In this document: positions 45,769 to 57,459 of the stretch, in pieces
Position numbering within the stretch: the stretch's first letter is position 1
Layout: each line of letters opens with the position of its first letter
Source of the DNA: Ryuthela nishihirai
Lineage: Eukaryota > Arthropoda > Arachnida > Araneae > Heptathelidae
Assembly (NCBI GenBank): GCA_038380435.1
Contig: JAWZYU010000007.1
Location: 20,997,001-21,061,000 of the forward strand
DNA: 64,000 nucleotides
Direction of reading: 5' to 3'
The notes under the pieces: generated by a model
Databases searched by the model: none
Told to the model about the DNA's origin: nothing
The model's input: the letters and a program-made list of their open reading frames with translations, nothing else
Made by a program: the position numbers and the translations under genes

Positions 45769-46469
45769 ATTATCTGAAGAGTTATTTTAACTATAAAAAA
45801 TGAAACAAATAGGCATAAAGGCACCAACTTTTGCCATGTTTAGTAAACTATAGATATGAATTTAAATTTACTCTAAGCAAAGGGCAGCTATGTATGAAAT
45901 GTTCTACACTAGATGTAAGTACAATGTGTGTTATTTTAATGAATACCCTGATTAATGAATTAAAAATCAAAGTATTTTTAAGAAAATTCTTCTACTTTAA
46001 TTAAGAGGAAAATCGACATCGAGCTACATTACCAATTTTGCATTTGCAACTGAAAGGCTTAACTTTGGCTGGTAAGTACCTTAAGTCGTTTAAGAGGAAA
46101 AAATAAAACATTTAAAAATGATAGAAATATAAAGAACAGACTTTAAAAATTTAAATCCGGAAGAAACAAACTTAATATTCTAAATAATGATTACTTATCA
46201 CCAAAGGCAATAATTCAAGACAATTAGAACCATAGATTGACCATGACGTCACTTTAGATGAAACGTTATTTGCTTTGAGAATCCCCTGCTCAGGCTGATC
46301 CCTCCTAAGCCTGAAATGATATTTTTGTGCACAACATTATAATATTTACATCAGTGGCCTATAAAACCTGAGTCTCGACCTTAACTTGGATCATAAATGT
46401 TTACTGATGAGTCACGGAGGCCCTTGGCAACAAAATAATTTGACCTGGGCTCTTAAGTTAATACAGATT
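45769..46469. other. AT-rich spacer
   Basis: Nothing recognised. Confidence 0.45.
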
Positions 46470-47120
46470 TCCTTGGTCATTTGTCTAGCTAACGTTTATG
46501 TTATATGTTGATCCTTTGTCTCCTTACCATTTTTATACACTTTTGGTCATTTGCCAGCTGACATTTAGGTCATCTGTTGGTCCTTTGTCTCCCTACTATT
46601 TGTTTCTACTTTTGGTCATTTGCCTAGCAAACATTTGAGACACCTGTTGGTTCTTTGCCTCCCTACTATTTGCATCCCTATTGATCGTTTGCCTAACTAA
46701 CATTTAAGTCACTTTTTGGTCCTTTGACTCCTACTATTGCTTCTCTTTTGGCCATTTGCCTAGCTAACATTTGAGTCACCTGTTAAACCTTAGCCTTCTA
46801 CTATTTGTCTTCCCTTTTGATAATTTTCCTAGCTAACATTCTGCTTACCTAATGGTCATTTGCCTCCCTACTATTTGTCTCCACTGTTGGCCATTTGCCT
46901 CCCTACTATTTGTCTCCACTGTTGGCCATTTGCCTAGCTACCATTTGGGTCACCTTTGGTTAGTTGCCTCCCTACTCTTTGTCATCTTTGTTGGCCATTA
47001 GCTTAGCTACTATTTGGACTCCTATTGGTCCTTTCACTCTCTACGATACTATTTGTCTTTTCTGTTCGTCATTAGTCTAGCTACCATTTGGTCGCCTATT
47101 GGTTTGTCTCCCTATGATTT
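46470..47120. repeat. ~70-bp tandem array, ~9 units
   Basis: Units contain ggtcatttgcctagctaaca, tttgagtcacctgttggtcc and tttgtctccctactatttgt. Starts at 46475, 46545 and 46614 give a period of 69-70 bp. One unit is internally duplicated (ggccatttgcctccctacta at about 46855-46925). Confidence 0.87.
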
Positions 47121-48464
47121 CTGTCGCGAGATGAAAGATAATTTGAATTTTGAGCCGCATGTTGAATACGAATTGAAATCAAATTTTTGAACCCATTGCT
47201 CCCTTTCCTCTTATATAACTTCTATTATATTGCATTTCATTTCACAATAAATATTTTACATTACATGGGTTTATTTATATCAGTTGCATATTTTGTTCAA
47301 TTTTTCATACCGAATTGTGGATTTTATTTTAACTCATTATTTTGTATAAGCATTATTTATTTATTATTAAGTGTATTATATGTTATATATATATATATAT
47401 CAATAAACATTTATTATTATTATTATTTAAAAAAAGAATTGAAAATTTGTTTTCCGACCAGAAAGGAAAAAAAAATTCCGAACCCACCAATTTAATTAAT
47501 TTAAATTAACTAGGTCTATGGTCTGCAACCTGTTCCTAATCGGTAGTTGATGAAAAACAACATGCCACTTTATATTTAACATGTGTCCGTGTTCCATTTT
47601 TCATATCTAAAAGTAAAATTAGCTTTGAATAGCTTTAGAATCCTTTAGAAAGCCAGCTGTGGTTTAAGAAAACTGTGTTCAGCATTACAAGAGAAAAGTC
47701 TTCTTTAAAATCTTATCCTGAGGTTATTAACTAACACTGGTATGTCGCGTTATATACTAAATTATAGAGCAATTTATTCTGCACAATAAAGGGATAGGGA
47801 CCAAAAACTAGTAGGATAGCACCCAAAACTAGCAGGGGAGTATAATATTCCTACAGGCACAATTAACATAAAAGATTACACACCTCAATAAAATTTATCT
47901 AAATAGCATTTTTCACAATATTCTTGGAAATTAAAGAATTTTGAAAGCAAAAATATTCACCAATGGAAATGTAAATCTTGAGATGTATATATTTGACGAA
48001 TACTGAAATTTTTATTCATGCAATTTTCTAAATTGTTTGCAGTATTTCTTAAAATTGAAATGTTAATTAACATATGAATTAAATTTTTAATTCATATTAT
48101 CTGATTTATAAATAGCTTAAATTTTAAGCATTGTTATTTGATATTCAAACTTTATAGATACCTCCAATCCCCGACTAACACGGTAAATTCATTCTTCAAA
48201 AAATTCGTGTAAAATGAAATCATGTGATCGAACGTGAATATCTTATGAGAAATAATATAAATAGGAGACGATGCTTTCAAAAATACTAACTTGATTGGCA
48301 TATTTTTAATATAATTCCTTTTAATGACCCTGATTTGGTTAATGTTTTTTTTTAATATTCACATATATAATTTATTTTTACATAAAGTAAACAACGATAA
48401 AAAAGAAACAAAAGAAGATTAAATGTAGTTTTGTTTTAACGTTTATTTTGAATAGATGAATGCC
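47121..48464. other. AT-rich spacer with (TA)n
   Basis: A TA microsatellite lies near 47384-47400. A 102-codon plus frame (47187-47495) is hydrophobic, tyrosine-rich low-complexity sequence and not a convincing gene. Confidence 0.45.
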
Positions 48465-48655
48465 CACTAATGACAACTGCAACTGATTGTTGTAAAAAAT
48501 GTTGCCGAGTAATGAAGACTGCAACTGATTGTTGTAAAACTGTTGCCGATTAATGAAGACTGCAACTGATTATTGTAAAAATGGTGCAAAGTAATGAAGA
48601 CTGTCACTGGTTGTTGTAAAAAAAATTGCCGAGTAATGAAGATGGCCATATATGT
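48465..48655. repeat. 41-bp tandem repeat, ~4.5 units
   Basis: Units gccgagtaatgaagactgca, actgattgttgtaaaactgt. Confidence 0.85.
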
Positions 48656-49074
48656 CGGCAAGGGGAAAAATGATCGAAAAATTAATTTAAATTTGATAGT
48701 ATCAAGTGTACCAAATATTAAATGAAATTTGCATTAATGCAAATCTATATAGATTTTTTTTACCATTTCTTTTGCTTTTGGAAGCATATCATCGATTTAT
48801 ATTTATTAATATGAAAAAACAGGTATTTTGCATATCTTTTCACGAAAAAGTTTCCTATTTTATTATTTTGTTTTCAACATCCTTAGATGGATTATGGTAT
48901 GATGTTTGTATGGTAGCTGTAATTTCAACTGCATTTATTATTGAACCCGACCTAAAAACCTCTGTTTTGAAACATTTGTTTGTTTTTTCACACACAAACC
49001 TCCGTAAAAAAAACTCCTATCGACGCCCATGAAGATGGCCATGTGTATATTTACAAGCATTTCTATTCTCCATG
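48656..49074. other. AT-rich spacer
   Basis: A 108-codon plus frame (48706-49032) has no recognised domain and biased A/T-rich codons. Not accepted. Confidence 0.4.
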
Positions 49075-49455
49075 TGGGTTCGATTGTTTTACCTCTGAGT
49101 GACAATTTGTTTCCTCGCATTGGGATAAATAGTCAGGTCACAAGGAACCCGATTGCTCAGAGAATCTTGGGGGAGGGAATTCACTAGACAGTTGTTAGAA
49201 AACAAATGGTAGCCTCTCGTTAACGCCATCCAGTGTATTCTTTAACGTAAACAGGATATGTCTCTCCACATGGACCCACGGCTTAACGTCCCATCCAACG
49301 GGAGGCGGCCTTTCCAAACCCATTGATGTCCCCTACTAGCCGAGTTCAGTGTGGGGTTTAGAGGAGATTAATCTCAATGCTGGCCCAAGTGGGACTGGAA
49401 CCTGGAGACTGCAGATTACAAACCTGGCGCGCTGTCAACTGAGCCTCCACTCTCG
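49075..49455 (-). mobile_element. SINE-A, full length, old
   Basis: Antisense copy from gtgggttcgattgttttacc to cgctgtcaactgagcctcca. Confidence 0.86.
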
Positions 49456-49638
49456 TTCCCCAGTACACAGTTTTAAAACAGCCACCCATATTTCACTCTA
49501 CATGTGACAAGTTATGATCTTTAAACAATCAGGGTGAATTAGTATACGCGCAGATTGTCATCAGTCAACGATAATTAAAATGTTCTCAAATGTTGCCAAA
49601 TATATTACGTATTATAATGTTTAACACACTAATTTGTA

Positions 49639-50014
49639 CAGGCGGGGGTGGCTCAGCCGCTAGCGCGCGGCCGATTCTAAATCTGCGATGCCTAGGTTCG
49701 AGACCCAGCTGGGACCAGCGTTGAGATTTGTCTCCGCAAAACTCCCCCTCCTACCCACGGTCAGAAGGGAACACCGATGGGCTTGGAAAGGTGTCGTCCG
49801 TCGGATGACACATTAAGCCCTGGTGCCATGTACGGGAAAAGCCATACCTTGTGCAGGTTAAAGAACACCCTGGATGGCCTTGATGAGAGGTTATCATCTA
49901 TCTCCCAACAACTGTGCAGTGAGTCGCCTTCTCCCAACCTACTTTGGGAAATCGGGGTACTTGTGTCCTCACCCTTTTATGCAAAAAAGTGGTCCTCAGA
50001 GGTAAAACAACCCA
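49639..50014 (+). mobile_element. SINE-A with target duplication
   Basis: Forward copy; the head has tggctcagccgc and taggttcgagacc. It is flanked by ACTAATT[T/C]GTA (49628-49638, 50015-50025). The anticodon-loop region reads gattctaaatctg, so CGT is not preserved here. Confidence 0.9.
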
Positions 50015-50432
50015 ACTAATTCGTATAGGTAATGTCAAGAAATATTTTTGAAATGATGAAATTATTAACAAAGATAGGTGAGATAGGTGAGAAAAAGACA
50101 AACAGCCAAGTTGTCTTTTATATGGTAAAAATATAATGATACAATTGCAAAGAAGTAATGGGGAAATTGTAAAATCGAACATTATTCGTGCTAGTTGAAA
50201 ATTAGTCCTACTTTGAAAATCGTGTTGGTAAAATTCGTGTTATTCGAGGAATCGGGTAATGAACAACAATTGCAAAAGTCGGATTTTACACAGTTTTGCT
50301 TTTGATCTTTAATTTGTCTTCAGTCATATTTTTTCATAAAACTAATATTTTAGAAGTTATGGCGCTTCGAAATTATATTTCCATTGACCGACGATTCTAG
50401 CTTGACTTCTAGTCACCAATAAATGAAAAATC
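50015..50432. other. AT-rich spacer
   Basis: Nothing recognised. Confidence 0.4.
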
Positions 50433-50590
50433 CTCAAGCAGCTGCTTGCCACAGAGGTCTGATTAGATTTTGTCCGTTTATATAGAGAAGGCGAGACCTC
50501 AGCAGTTAGACAACACAAACATCCATGTCTTATCCAGGACTCGAACCTAGGTCCTCAGTAGTGAAGCACCCTAACCACTTGGCCACTAAA
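50433..50590 (-). mobile_element. SINE-B, best-preserved copy
   Basis: Antisense. From the 3' end: agcagctgcttgccacagag, ggcgagacctcagcagttag, acaacacaaacatccatgtc. Then the head: ccaggactcgaacctaggtc (B box) and ctaaccacttggccact (A box). It confirms SINE-B as tRNA-derived. Confidence 0.88.
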
Positions 50591-51455
50591 TAATATAATT
50601 TTGAAAATTTAACATTCACTTTAAATTTGAAAGCATTGTTTCTATTTCTTACAGCGAAAATGGCAACATTACAATGGTGTTTAAATGCAATAGACTTAGT
50701 TTATTGTATATAAGACGATTCAAACCGAAATTTTGTAGCCCCCAAATTTTTCTCTTTCTTTATTTTAGTTTAGGAAACAACACAGCCTCTTTTTTTTGTT
50801 TATCTTCGCTGTGCAGACAGTGTTCTTCCAAATGATGAAAAACTTCAGACATTTGTGTCTTTACTCATATCCAGAGCTCTCCCATTCCCATTTCGTTAGC
50901 TAAGCATTTTCAACAAGCCACTAAACTATACCAGCAGACATACAGTATTTACATAATTCTTCAACTAACACTCTTTCCGGAAATGCTTACTGCAAATGTT
51001 TTAAACAAACTTTAATAAAATGACAACTAACATTAACTTAAGGCACGCAAATTTATGTACATAAACGAAGGAATGCAGAAAGCTTTAAAAAAGTCTTCCG
51101 CCAAGTTCCCTTTGTTTAACAATGACTAGAATGACAAACATGCAGCTTTTCATTTTTTTTTTTACTTTTAAGCTCAACATTTGTTATCAACAGAAAAAAA
51201 TATACTAGCACTCATGCAAGGCATTAATATATGTAATATTAAAGCGAAACATTACCGAAATATTTAAACCCTTTTTTTACACTTTCTCATGCGATGTTGA
51301 AGGTTTTCCGAAAGTGGAAAAAAACATTCCTCTCAATCTTTTTAAGATTAGAAGCACGTTTCAAACAAGAAAAATGTTTCTCCAATGCTGTCTGCTTGTC
51401 TATAAGAGATATCTAGCGTCTGTCTGATGAGTTCGGAATAAATATTAGAGCGTGG
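50591..51455. other. AT-rich spacer
   Basis: Nothing recognised. Confidence 0.45.
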
Positions 51456-52110
51456 GCTCGAACTATTCCATAAGTTCTTAAAAGAACCTGAATTCTTCCA
51501 TAATTACTTAAATGAACCCGAACTCTTCCATAATTACTTAAACAAGCCCGAACAATTCCATAATTACTTAACGAGCTCGAATTCGTCCATGATTACTTAA
51601 ATGAGTCCGAACTCTTCCATGATTATTTAAATGAGCCCGAACATTCCCATGATTACTTAAATGAGCCCAGCTCTTCCATAATTACTTAAACGAGCCCGAA
51701 CAGTTCCATAATTACTTAAACAAGCCAAACAATTCCAAAATTACTTAAACGAGCTATAACAATTCTATAATTACTTAAACGAGCACGAACTTTTCCTTAA
51801 TTATTTAAACGAGACTGAACTTCCGAATAATTATGGAAGATATTCCATAATTATTTAAACGTGCCCAAGCTCTTCCACAATTTCTTAAAAGAGCCACAAT
51901 TATTCCATAATTATTTAAACAAGCCAGAACTATTCCGTGATTGCCTAGGCGAGCCCGAACTCTTCCAAAATCACTTAAACGAGCCCGAGCAATTCCATAA
52001 ATACTTAAACGAGCCCGAACAATTCCATAATTTTTTAAACGAGCCAGAACGTTTTTGTCAATTATTCAGGCTGAGTCAATCTGTTTGGTAATTAGTGAGC
52101 TCTAGTTATT
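51456..52110. repeat. 30-bp tandem array, ~21 units
   Basis: Units cataattacttaaacgagcc, cgaacaattc. From 51861 to 52091 the plus strand is open and reads as a 10-residue repeat (ELFHNYLNEP-like), since 30 is divisible by 3. Upstream units have 29-bp frame-breaking variants, so continuous coding is not maintained. Confidence 0.9.
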
Positions 52111-52169
52111 CCATAATTACAGAATATTTGATATATTTTTTATTTAATAGATTGTAGCTAATTTTTACA

Positions 52170-52440
52170 TATATGCAAAATCCTCATGTAGCAATGGGCT
52201 TCGGAGGTCCAACCAGACTGCAATTTTCCTCTCCAGACGTGTCTGTTCTGAGCTATTGCTGCTGCATTTGGCCACTCTAGGCCAATTCTAGCAAGGTCCT
52301 GTTTGACATTGTCTGCCCATCGCTTCTAGGTCACCGCCTTATTCTGAAACCCTAGGTACACTCTTCATAATCTGCAGCTATGCATAAGGGCAACATCACA
52401 ATACCAACACAGTCTCTCTCTGCACAATATGCTGTTCAAA
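52170..52440 (-). pseudogene. LINE ORF2 C-terminal fragment
   Basis: The minus strand reads RWADNVKQDLARIGLEW, then NAAAIAQNRHVWRG (52190-52325). This matches the C-terminal RWxDxVKxDLxxLG...A.DRxxWR block of many non-LTR retrotransposons. Upstream on that strand, CAERDCVGIVML resembles the LRWxGHV motif. Broken by stops. Confidence 0.8.
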
Positions 52441-53029
52441 AGAGGTTGATGACTCCTTTTCTAACCTCATCATTACTAACAAATTCAAACCACCTAATGA
52501 CCCTATGAAGGTGACCACTCCTCAATAGGGTTTAAAAAAAGAGAAAGTGGCCATAGATGACCAGACCAGTAGGCCACACTCCGCTGGCAGCGCTCCTCTT
52601 CCGTTCCCTTCCAGAAGAGAATATTTCTTTTGAAAGTTGCACAAGTTTAATCGTTTGAAACTTTAAATATATTTAATTTCCCTCCTTTTGTTTGACTCCT
52701 TTTGTTTGAAATTTACTCGCCGACCCAAATATGTCTTGAGCTACAACTGTAGCATTTGTCCATTGCAGGAACAGTGATATAGTTATCTAATAAAGTCTTT
52801 CTTGACAATACTTTCCCACCACATTTTAGGTCTATACCTTTTTCTGTCTTTTAGGAATGCAGTTAGTAAAGATAAGGCATGTTGGAAATATGGCCAAACC
52901 AATAAAGTGTTTATTTACATAAAATGTTGATTAAAGGTAGTTGCCGACTCTTTGGTCTAACCTCATCACTATTCATAATTAAACTAATTCCTAAGATATT
53001 TCGTAAACATTTAGAATCAAAAACGTTAA
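52441..53029. other. Spacer between LINE pieces
   Basis: Possibly decayed LINE sequence. A motif ctaacctcatcantact is shared between about 52460 and 52960. No frame is readable. Confidence 0.3.
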
Positions 53030-53570
53030 ATTTCGCATTGCTTGCTTGTACCCACAATGTTGATATCAAAGTTGTCTGTCACCAAACACTTAATTCTATT
53101 AAGAAAAATAACGTAAACAGCTTCATCTGGAAAGGAATGTATACTGACGCTCCTTAAATTTTCCCAAGTACCTCTGTTACGTTTTATGAAAATGAATATA
53201 ATAAGACCTGTAGCAAAATCCTTAGGAACAATAACTTTATTATCGAAAAAAAAATCGACCAATAGCGAACATTTCCATCTTTAAGCATTTCGGTAATAAT
53301 TTCATCTACCTCTGGGGATTTGGGTAGTTTTAATATCGATAGAATCAAAATAACTTCAGTTTGTGACATAGGATCAACATTAAAGCTAGTAATGCATCTA
53401 TGATTATTAAACAGAATGGAGTAGGACTAATTGCATTGTTCAAAACATTTATGAAATGTTCAATCCATTTTGCATAACAAGAATCCTCATCTTCAATAAC
53501 CTTACTATGTTTAAATCTCATTCCTCTTATGCCAGTATGTTTTTTTCCCGAACAAAACATTCACTATTTG
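53030..53570 (-). pseudogene. LINE reverse-transcriptase fragment
   Basis: On the minus strand: EDSCYAKWIEHFINVLN (53430-53490), LKLPKSPEVDEIITEMLKDG (about 53270-53330) and PKDFATGLIIFIFIKRN, RSVSIHS with FLNRI (53090-53230). These correspond to WxEHFxxLLN, LKNGKSPGVDxIxxEMLK, PxDWxxGLIVPIFKKG and YRGISLLxxxxK..LNRI. The order is right but frames shift, so this is a dead copy. Together with 52170-52440 it likely belongs to one insertion. Confidence 0.83.
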
Positions 53571-53844
53571 ACAAAACTGCGTCTCATTTTGTGATCTAGC
53601 TGCTTTTCTCAGTCAGGCTTCCAATCCTGAGATTCCTATCAGCTTTCAACTGATAATCCTTCTAACATCGTAATGCTATCTATCAAAACTAGCATCTCAT
53701 TTATTCAGTGTCTATACGTTTCACATAACTTGAATGTTTCAATAATAACATGATCTAGAGTGGAGAGGAAAGGGAGCAATGGCTTCCCTTTTCAGAATGC
53801 TAATAATGACAAATAAAGGTAAAAATTATTAAATATTTCTATTT
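53571..53844. other. Spacer
   Basis: Nothing recognised. Confidence 0.4.
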
Positions 53845-53975
53845 AATGGATTTTTTTCAAGAAATTTTTAAAGACCAGTAAAATGGAGGGGGAAATGTTA
53901 TACTGCATTGGAAATCCAGTCTCTCCCCCCCTCTCCCCCCTCTGTCGTTTTTTTCTAGATTCAGACCTGGTTTTA
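53845..53975. repeat. Dispersed repeat R1, copy 2
   Basis: taaagaccagtaaaatggag, tatactgcattggaaatcca, a C/T tract and tttttctagattcagacctg. Same order as in 36020-36180. Confidence 0.6.
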
Positions 53976-54469
53976 TATTAAATTAATTTAACACATTAGG
54001 TAATCAATCTTCTTTATATATGTGGTACTCAATAATTTTGTTTCCTAAAGGAGCAACATTTTCCCTCCATTTTTATATTAATGGTTGCAAATGTTTTAAG
54101 CAACATTTATATATTAAAAAGGGTGACTGGTTCTTGTCTGAGAAGACTTCATTCCCGTTTACGTTAATGACGATTTAAAATCCATAAAATCTTCTCGACT
54201 TTCTTCCTAGACACCAACGAGGCGATAAACGTTCATAGCAGGCTAAGAAGAATATTCAACAGTCTTTGAAGCATCTTCCAGCTAGATAAGGGTTAACAAT
54301 ATAACGTGTTAGTGATTTATGGAATTAGTTTGGTTTAATCGTGTAAATACCACACCCACAAGTTTTTCTTGCTTTAGTTGAAGAGAAATGTGGTTTTCGT
54401 AACTTTTTTTTTCTTTAGTGTTAATATCAGAGGAAAGGCATTTAAGAAATTTAGTATTGTAAAATATTA
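53976..54469. other. AT-rich spacer
   Basis: Nothing recognised. Confidence 0.4.
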
Positions 54470-54600
54470 GTATTGTACAAGAATTTTTTAAAAACCTCTA
54501 AAACGAGGACAAAATATTACACTGCAATGAAAATCTAGGGTCTTCCTCCTTTTAACTTTTTTCTAGCTATTGTGTCACTTCTCCCCACTTTATTTTAATT
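54470..54600. repeat. Dispersed repeat R1, copy 3
   Basis: aaaaacctctaaaacgagga, attacactgcaatgaaaatc and cttttttctagctattgtg. Same orientation as the other two copies. Confidence 0.6.
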
Positions 54601-55180
54601 TATGCGTTAGTAATAAATAAGTATTTTTTTTATTTTAAATTTATGATGTTATTTTTAGAAGTTTCTTCCCTTTATATCTATTAAGAATAAAATCAATTTC
54701 TGGAACAGCGTTCCTGAAGAAAAAAAAGCCCTATTTTTCCTCAGAATTTTTTTCTCTACCCGTAAAATTAAAAAAAAAACGTTTATCTACGTGAACCACG
54801 GGGGAGTTTATATTTCTGGTGTAATCATGGTTGAAGAAACCTCTGTTAAGGAGGATCTACGTAAAATACGAATATAACACGTTACGATCGACCCACCTGA
54901 AATTTCAATTCCCCTCTCTTTTCGGAGAGGGGAGAATGGCAGAGGGTAAAATACTAGATAGTCTCCGACAGTCTACCAACCACAAGATTTCATTTAATGC
55001 CTAATGTTTAACTGTAGGACCTCGCATTTGGAAGCTATAGCGAACAGCAATTTTAATATTCTCCCTCTTTCAGTGGGAGAAAGGTGGGGAAGGCAATTTA
55101 TTATATCCAGTGATCCTCCCTTCGTCACAAGTTTTTATTTAGCTTGGCTGATAAAGTTGATGATGCCTCCCGACACTTGG
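54601..55180. other. AT-rich spacer
   Basis: Nothing recognised apart from a short inverted pair (cctctcttttcggagagggg) at about 54913-54932. Confidence 0.45.
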
Positions 55181-55492
55181 GTTGGGTTATTTTACCTATG
55201 AGCGGCACTTTCTTGCACACCGTGGGCTAAATGGCCATGTCACATAGACCCCGAAGGCTCAGAGAAGGTTGGGGGAGGGGACCCACTGGAATAGCTGTTG
55301 GGAGACAGATAGTAGCCTCCCGTCAAGGCCATCCAGTGGGTTCTTTAACGTGCACAGGGTATGGCTCTACCACATATGGGGCCACGGCTTAACGTCTCTT
55401 GCGACGGACGGCGGTCTTCCCAAGCCCATCGGTGTCCCCTATTGACCGTGGGCAGGGAGGGGAATTTTGCGGAGATAAATCTCAACGCGCCT
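55181..55492 (-). mobile_element. SINE-A, head missing
   Basis: Antisense, otherwise close to consensus from gggttgggttattttaccta to gataaatctcaacgcg, where it stops at unrelated DNA. A 98-codon plus frame begins inside it and is not a gene. Confidence 0.88.
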
Positions 55493-56160
55493 CTAGACAG
55501 AGACTTGTACCAGATAGTTATTGTTTTGTGGGGGAAGACACAGTTTAGAACACAGAAATTGAGGAATAAACATGGTAAGGTTATTGAATTGCAGAATTAT
55601 TTTTTATTTGGAGATCGGTCAACCAACTGGGAAGATATGATAGAACAATCGTTTTGACAAACTGACAAGCCTACAAATGTGAGTGAAAAGCAATGAGAAA
55701 GAAAGATAGGTAAAAGTGATAGAGGCCTAAGCAACAATTTCGAGAGTTAGTCACCTCTTATTTACAAGCAAACAGACCTACAAACACCAATTGCCAACAG
55801 ATTCAACAGAATTAGAGATATTGACTTCCCACGATGGATCGCAATATGTTAAGATCTAATCTCAAAGGTATAAATTAATATTATTTAATTCGAGCTTTGT
55901 CTTAACGATTCATTTCTTTCTTTAGATAAAGAGGAGGCGTTTGTGTCCTCAGTAGCCTTCCAAGTGTTCGCAAGTTTGTGTCACCATCATGTTAGCATTG
56001 AGATGTTATTTCTAACCCTTGCTCTGCTCTCGCAGCTAAACGGGATACCGAGGAACTGGAAAGATGGAAGTTGGATCAATTGATAATGCGCTAGTCCGAA
56101 TCCTAACTATGTCCGTGTTTTGATTTTCTTGGCTAATTTCAGCTGTAGCTTCGGTGATAA
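55493..56160. other. Spacer
   Basis: Nothing recognised. Confidence 0.4.
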
Positions 56161-56405
56161 ACTGGTTGGGTTGTTTTACCTCTGGGCCGCACTTTCTTGC
56201 ACACCATGCGCTAAACAATCAGGTCACAAGGTCCCAAGGGCTCAGAGGAAGTTGGAGGAAGGGAACAAACTGGACAGCTGTTAGGAGACATATGGATACC
56301 TCCCATCAAGATAATTTAGCGTGTTCTTTAACGTGAATAGACTCTCCTCCACGCGGGGTCACTACTTAACGTTCCATCTGTTTGACGGCAGCCTTCCTAA
56401 GCCTT
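56161..56405 (-). mobile_element. SINE-A, 5' part missing
   Basis: Antisense, from ggttgggttgttttacctct to ggcagccttcctaagcc. It adjoins another antisense SINE-A without spacer. Confidence 0.83.
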
Positions 56406-56995
56406 CTCCAAGACTCAGAGACAGCTCGGAGAAGGGAATCCTTTAGACAGTTGTTAGGTTGGGTTGGGTTGTTTACCTCTGAGAGGCACTTTTTTTGCAC
56501 ACCATGGGCTTAATGGCCAGGTCACATAGACTGCGGAGGCTCAGAGAAGGTTGGGGGAGGGGACCCACTGGAATAGCTGTTGGGATACAGATGGTAGCTT
56601 CCCGTCAAGGCCATCCAGCATGTTCTTTAACGTGCACAGGATATACCTCTCGCGTACACGGAACCAAGACTTAACGTCCCATCCGACGGACGGCGGTCTT
56701 TCCAAGTCCATCGGTGTCCCCCTATAACCGTGGGCAGGGCGGAGAATTTTGGGAGATAAATCTCAACGTTGACCCAGCTGGGACTCGAACCTGGGAACTA
56801 CAGATTACGAGACATTTGTTAGGAGACAGATGGAAGCCTCCCGTCAAAGTAATCTAGCGTGTTCTTTAAATGTATGCAGGAGATAGTTATCCTGTACACG
56901 GAGTTAACGTTCCATCTGACGGACGTCAGTCTTTCCAAGTCCATCGATGTCCCTTTCTCATCTAGAGTAAGGTGGAGATTATCGAAGAGAAAAGG
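56406..56995 (-). mobile_element. SINE-A interrupted by younger SINE-A
   Basis: The body starts at tctccaagactcagagacag, is split at 56459-56811 by another SINE-A, and resumes at 56824 (agacagatggaagcctcccg) to about 56990 (gtccctttctcatctagag). The head is missing. Confidence 0.82.
56459..56811 (-). mobile_element. 5'-truncated SINE-A with target duplication
   Basis: Near-consensus antisense copy lacking the A box: it ends within the anticodon arm (cagattacgag). It is flanked by ACA[G/T]TTGTTAGG (56447-56458, 56812-56823), which lies inside an older SINE-A. Truncation at the 5' side plus a target duplication is the hallmark of target-primed reverse transcription. Confidence 0.88.
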
Positions 56996-56997
56996 TA

Positions 56998-57459
56998 CAC
57001 CGACAGTCTTATAAAAACTGCTATCTCTCGGATAGGACATCAAGCCGCATAGGAAAAACATCATACGCTGTACAGGTTAAAAAAACCATTTTGAATAGCC
57101 TAAACAAGAGGCTTCCATCTGTCTCCTAGCAGTTGTCCAGTGGATCCCCTTTCTAAGTCCGAATTATTAGACTCTCGTGATCTGATCGTTTATCCCGTAT
57201 CCTCCTCCCCCCCAAAAAATACCTCCAAGACAGTGGTTTTTAACCTTTTATGCTTCACGTACCTCCTGAAAATTTATATGTAACTGACGTACCTCTTGTA
57301 TAGATAGATAAAACTATAGTTAAATTATAACAATGTGAATAAAATAAAACACTGATTTTGTTACTAGATCTAGCCACTTTTGAGCTCTCATGGCGTACCT
57401 CAAAAATTTTTAACACGTACCCCACGTTGAGAACACCTACTCTAAGAGGTAAAACAATC
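56998..57459 (+). mobile_element. SINE-A, head missing, interrupted by hAT MITE
   Basis: Forward copy starting at caccgacagtcttataaaaa and running to the tail, which is split by the hAT element at 57231 and finishes ggtaaaacaatcc. It stands head-to-head with the antisense copy before it. Confidence 0.8.
57231..57439. mobile_element. hAT MITE, copy 1
   Basis: Starts cagtggtttttaacctttta and ends cacgttgagaacaccta. 8-bp duplication CTC[C/T]AAGA (57223-57230, 57440-57447, one mismatch). The interior, with tatctatacaag-type and ttgttactagatctag words, matches 60506-60704 in reverse. Confidence 0.9.

Noticed and set aside
47187..47495. 102-codon hydrophobic frame
   Set aside because: Low-complexity T/A-rich DNA yields I/F/Y-rich translations by composition; it includes a TA microsatellite.
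51861..52091. CRISPR-like or repeat-protein array
   Set aside because: Units are contiguous with no unique spacers, and the setting is an animal-type genome. It is a plain minisatellite.
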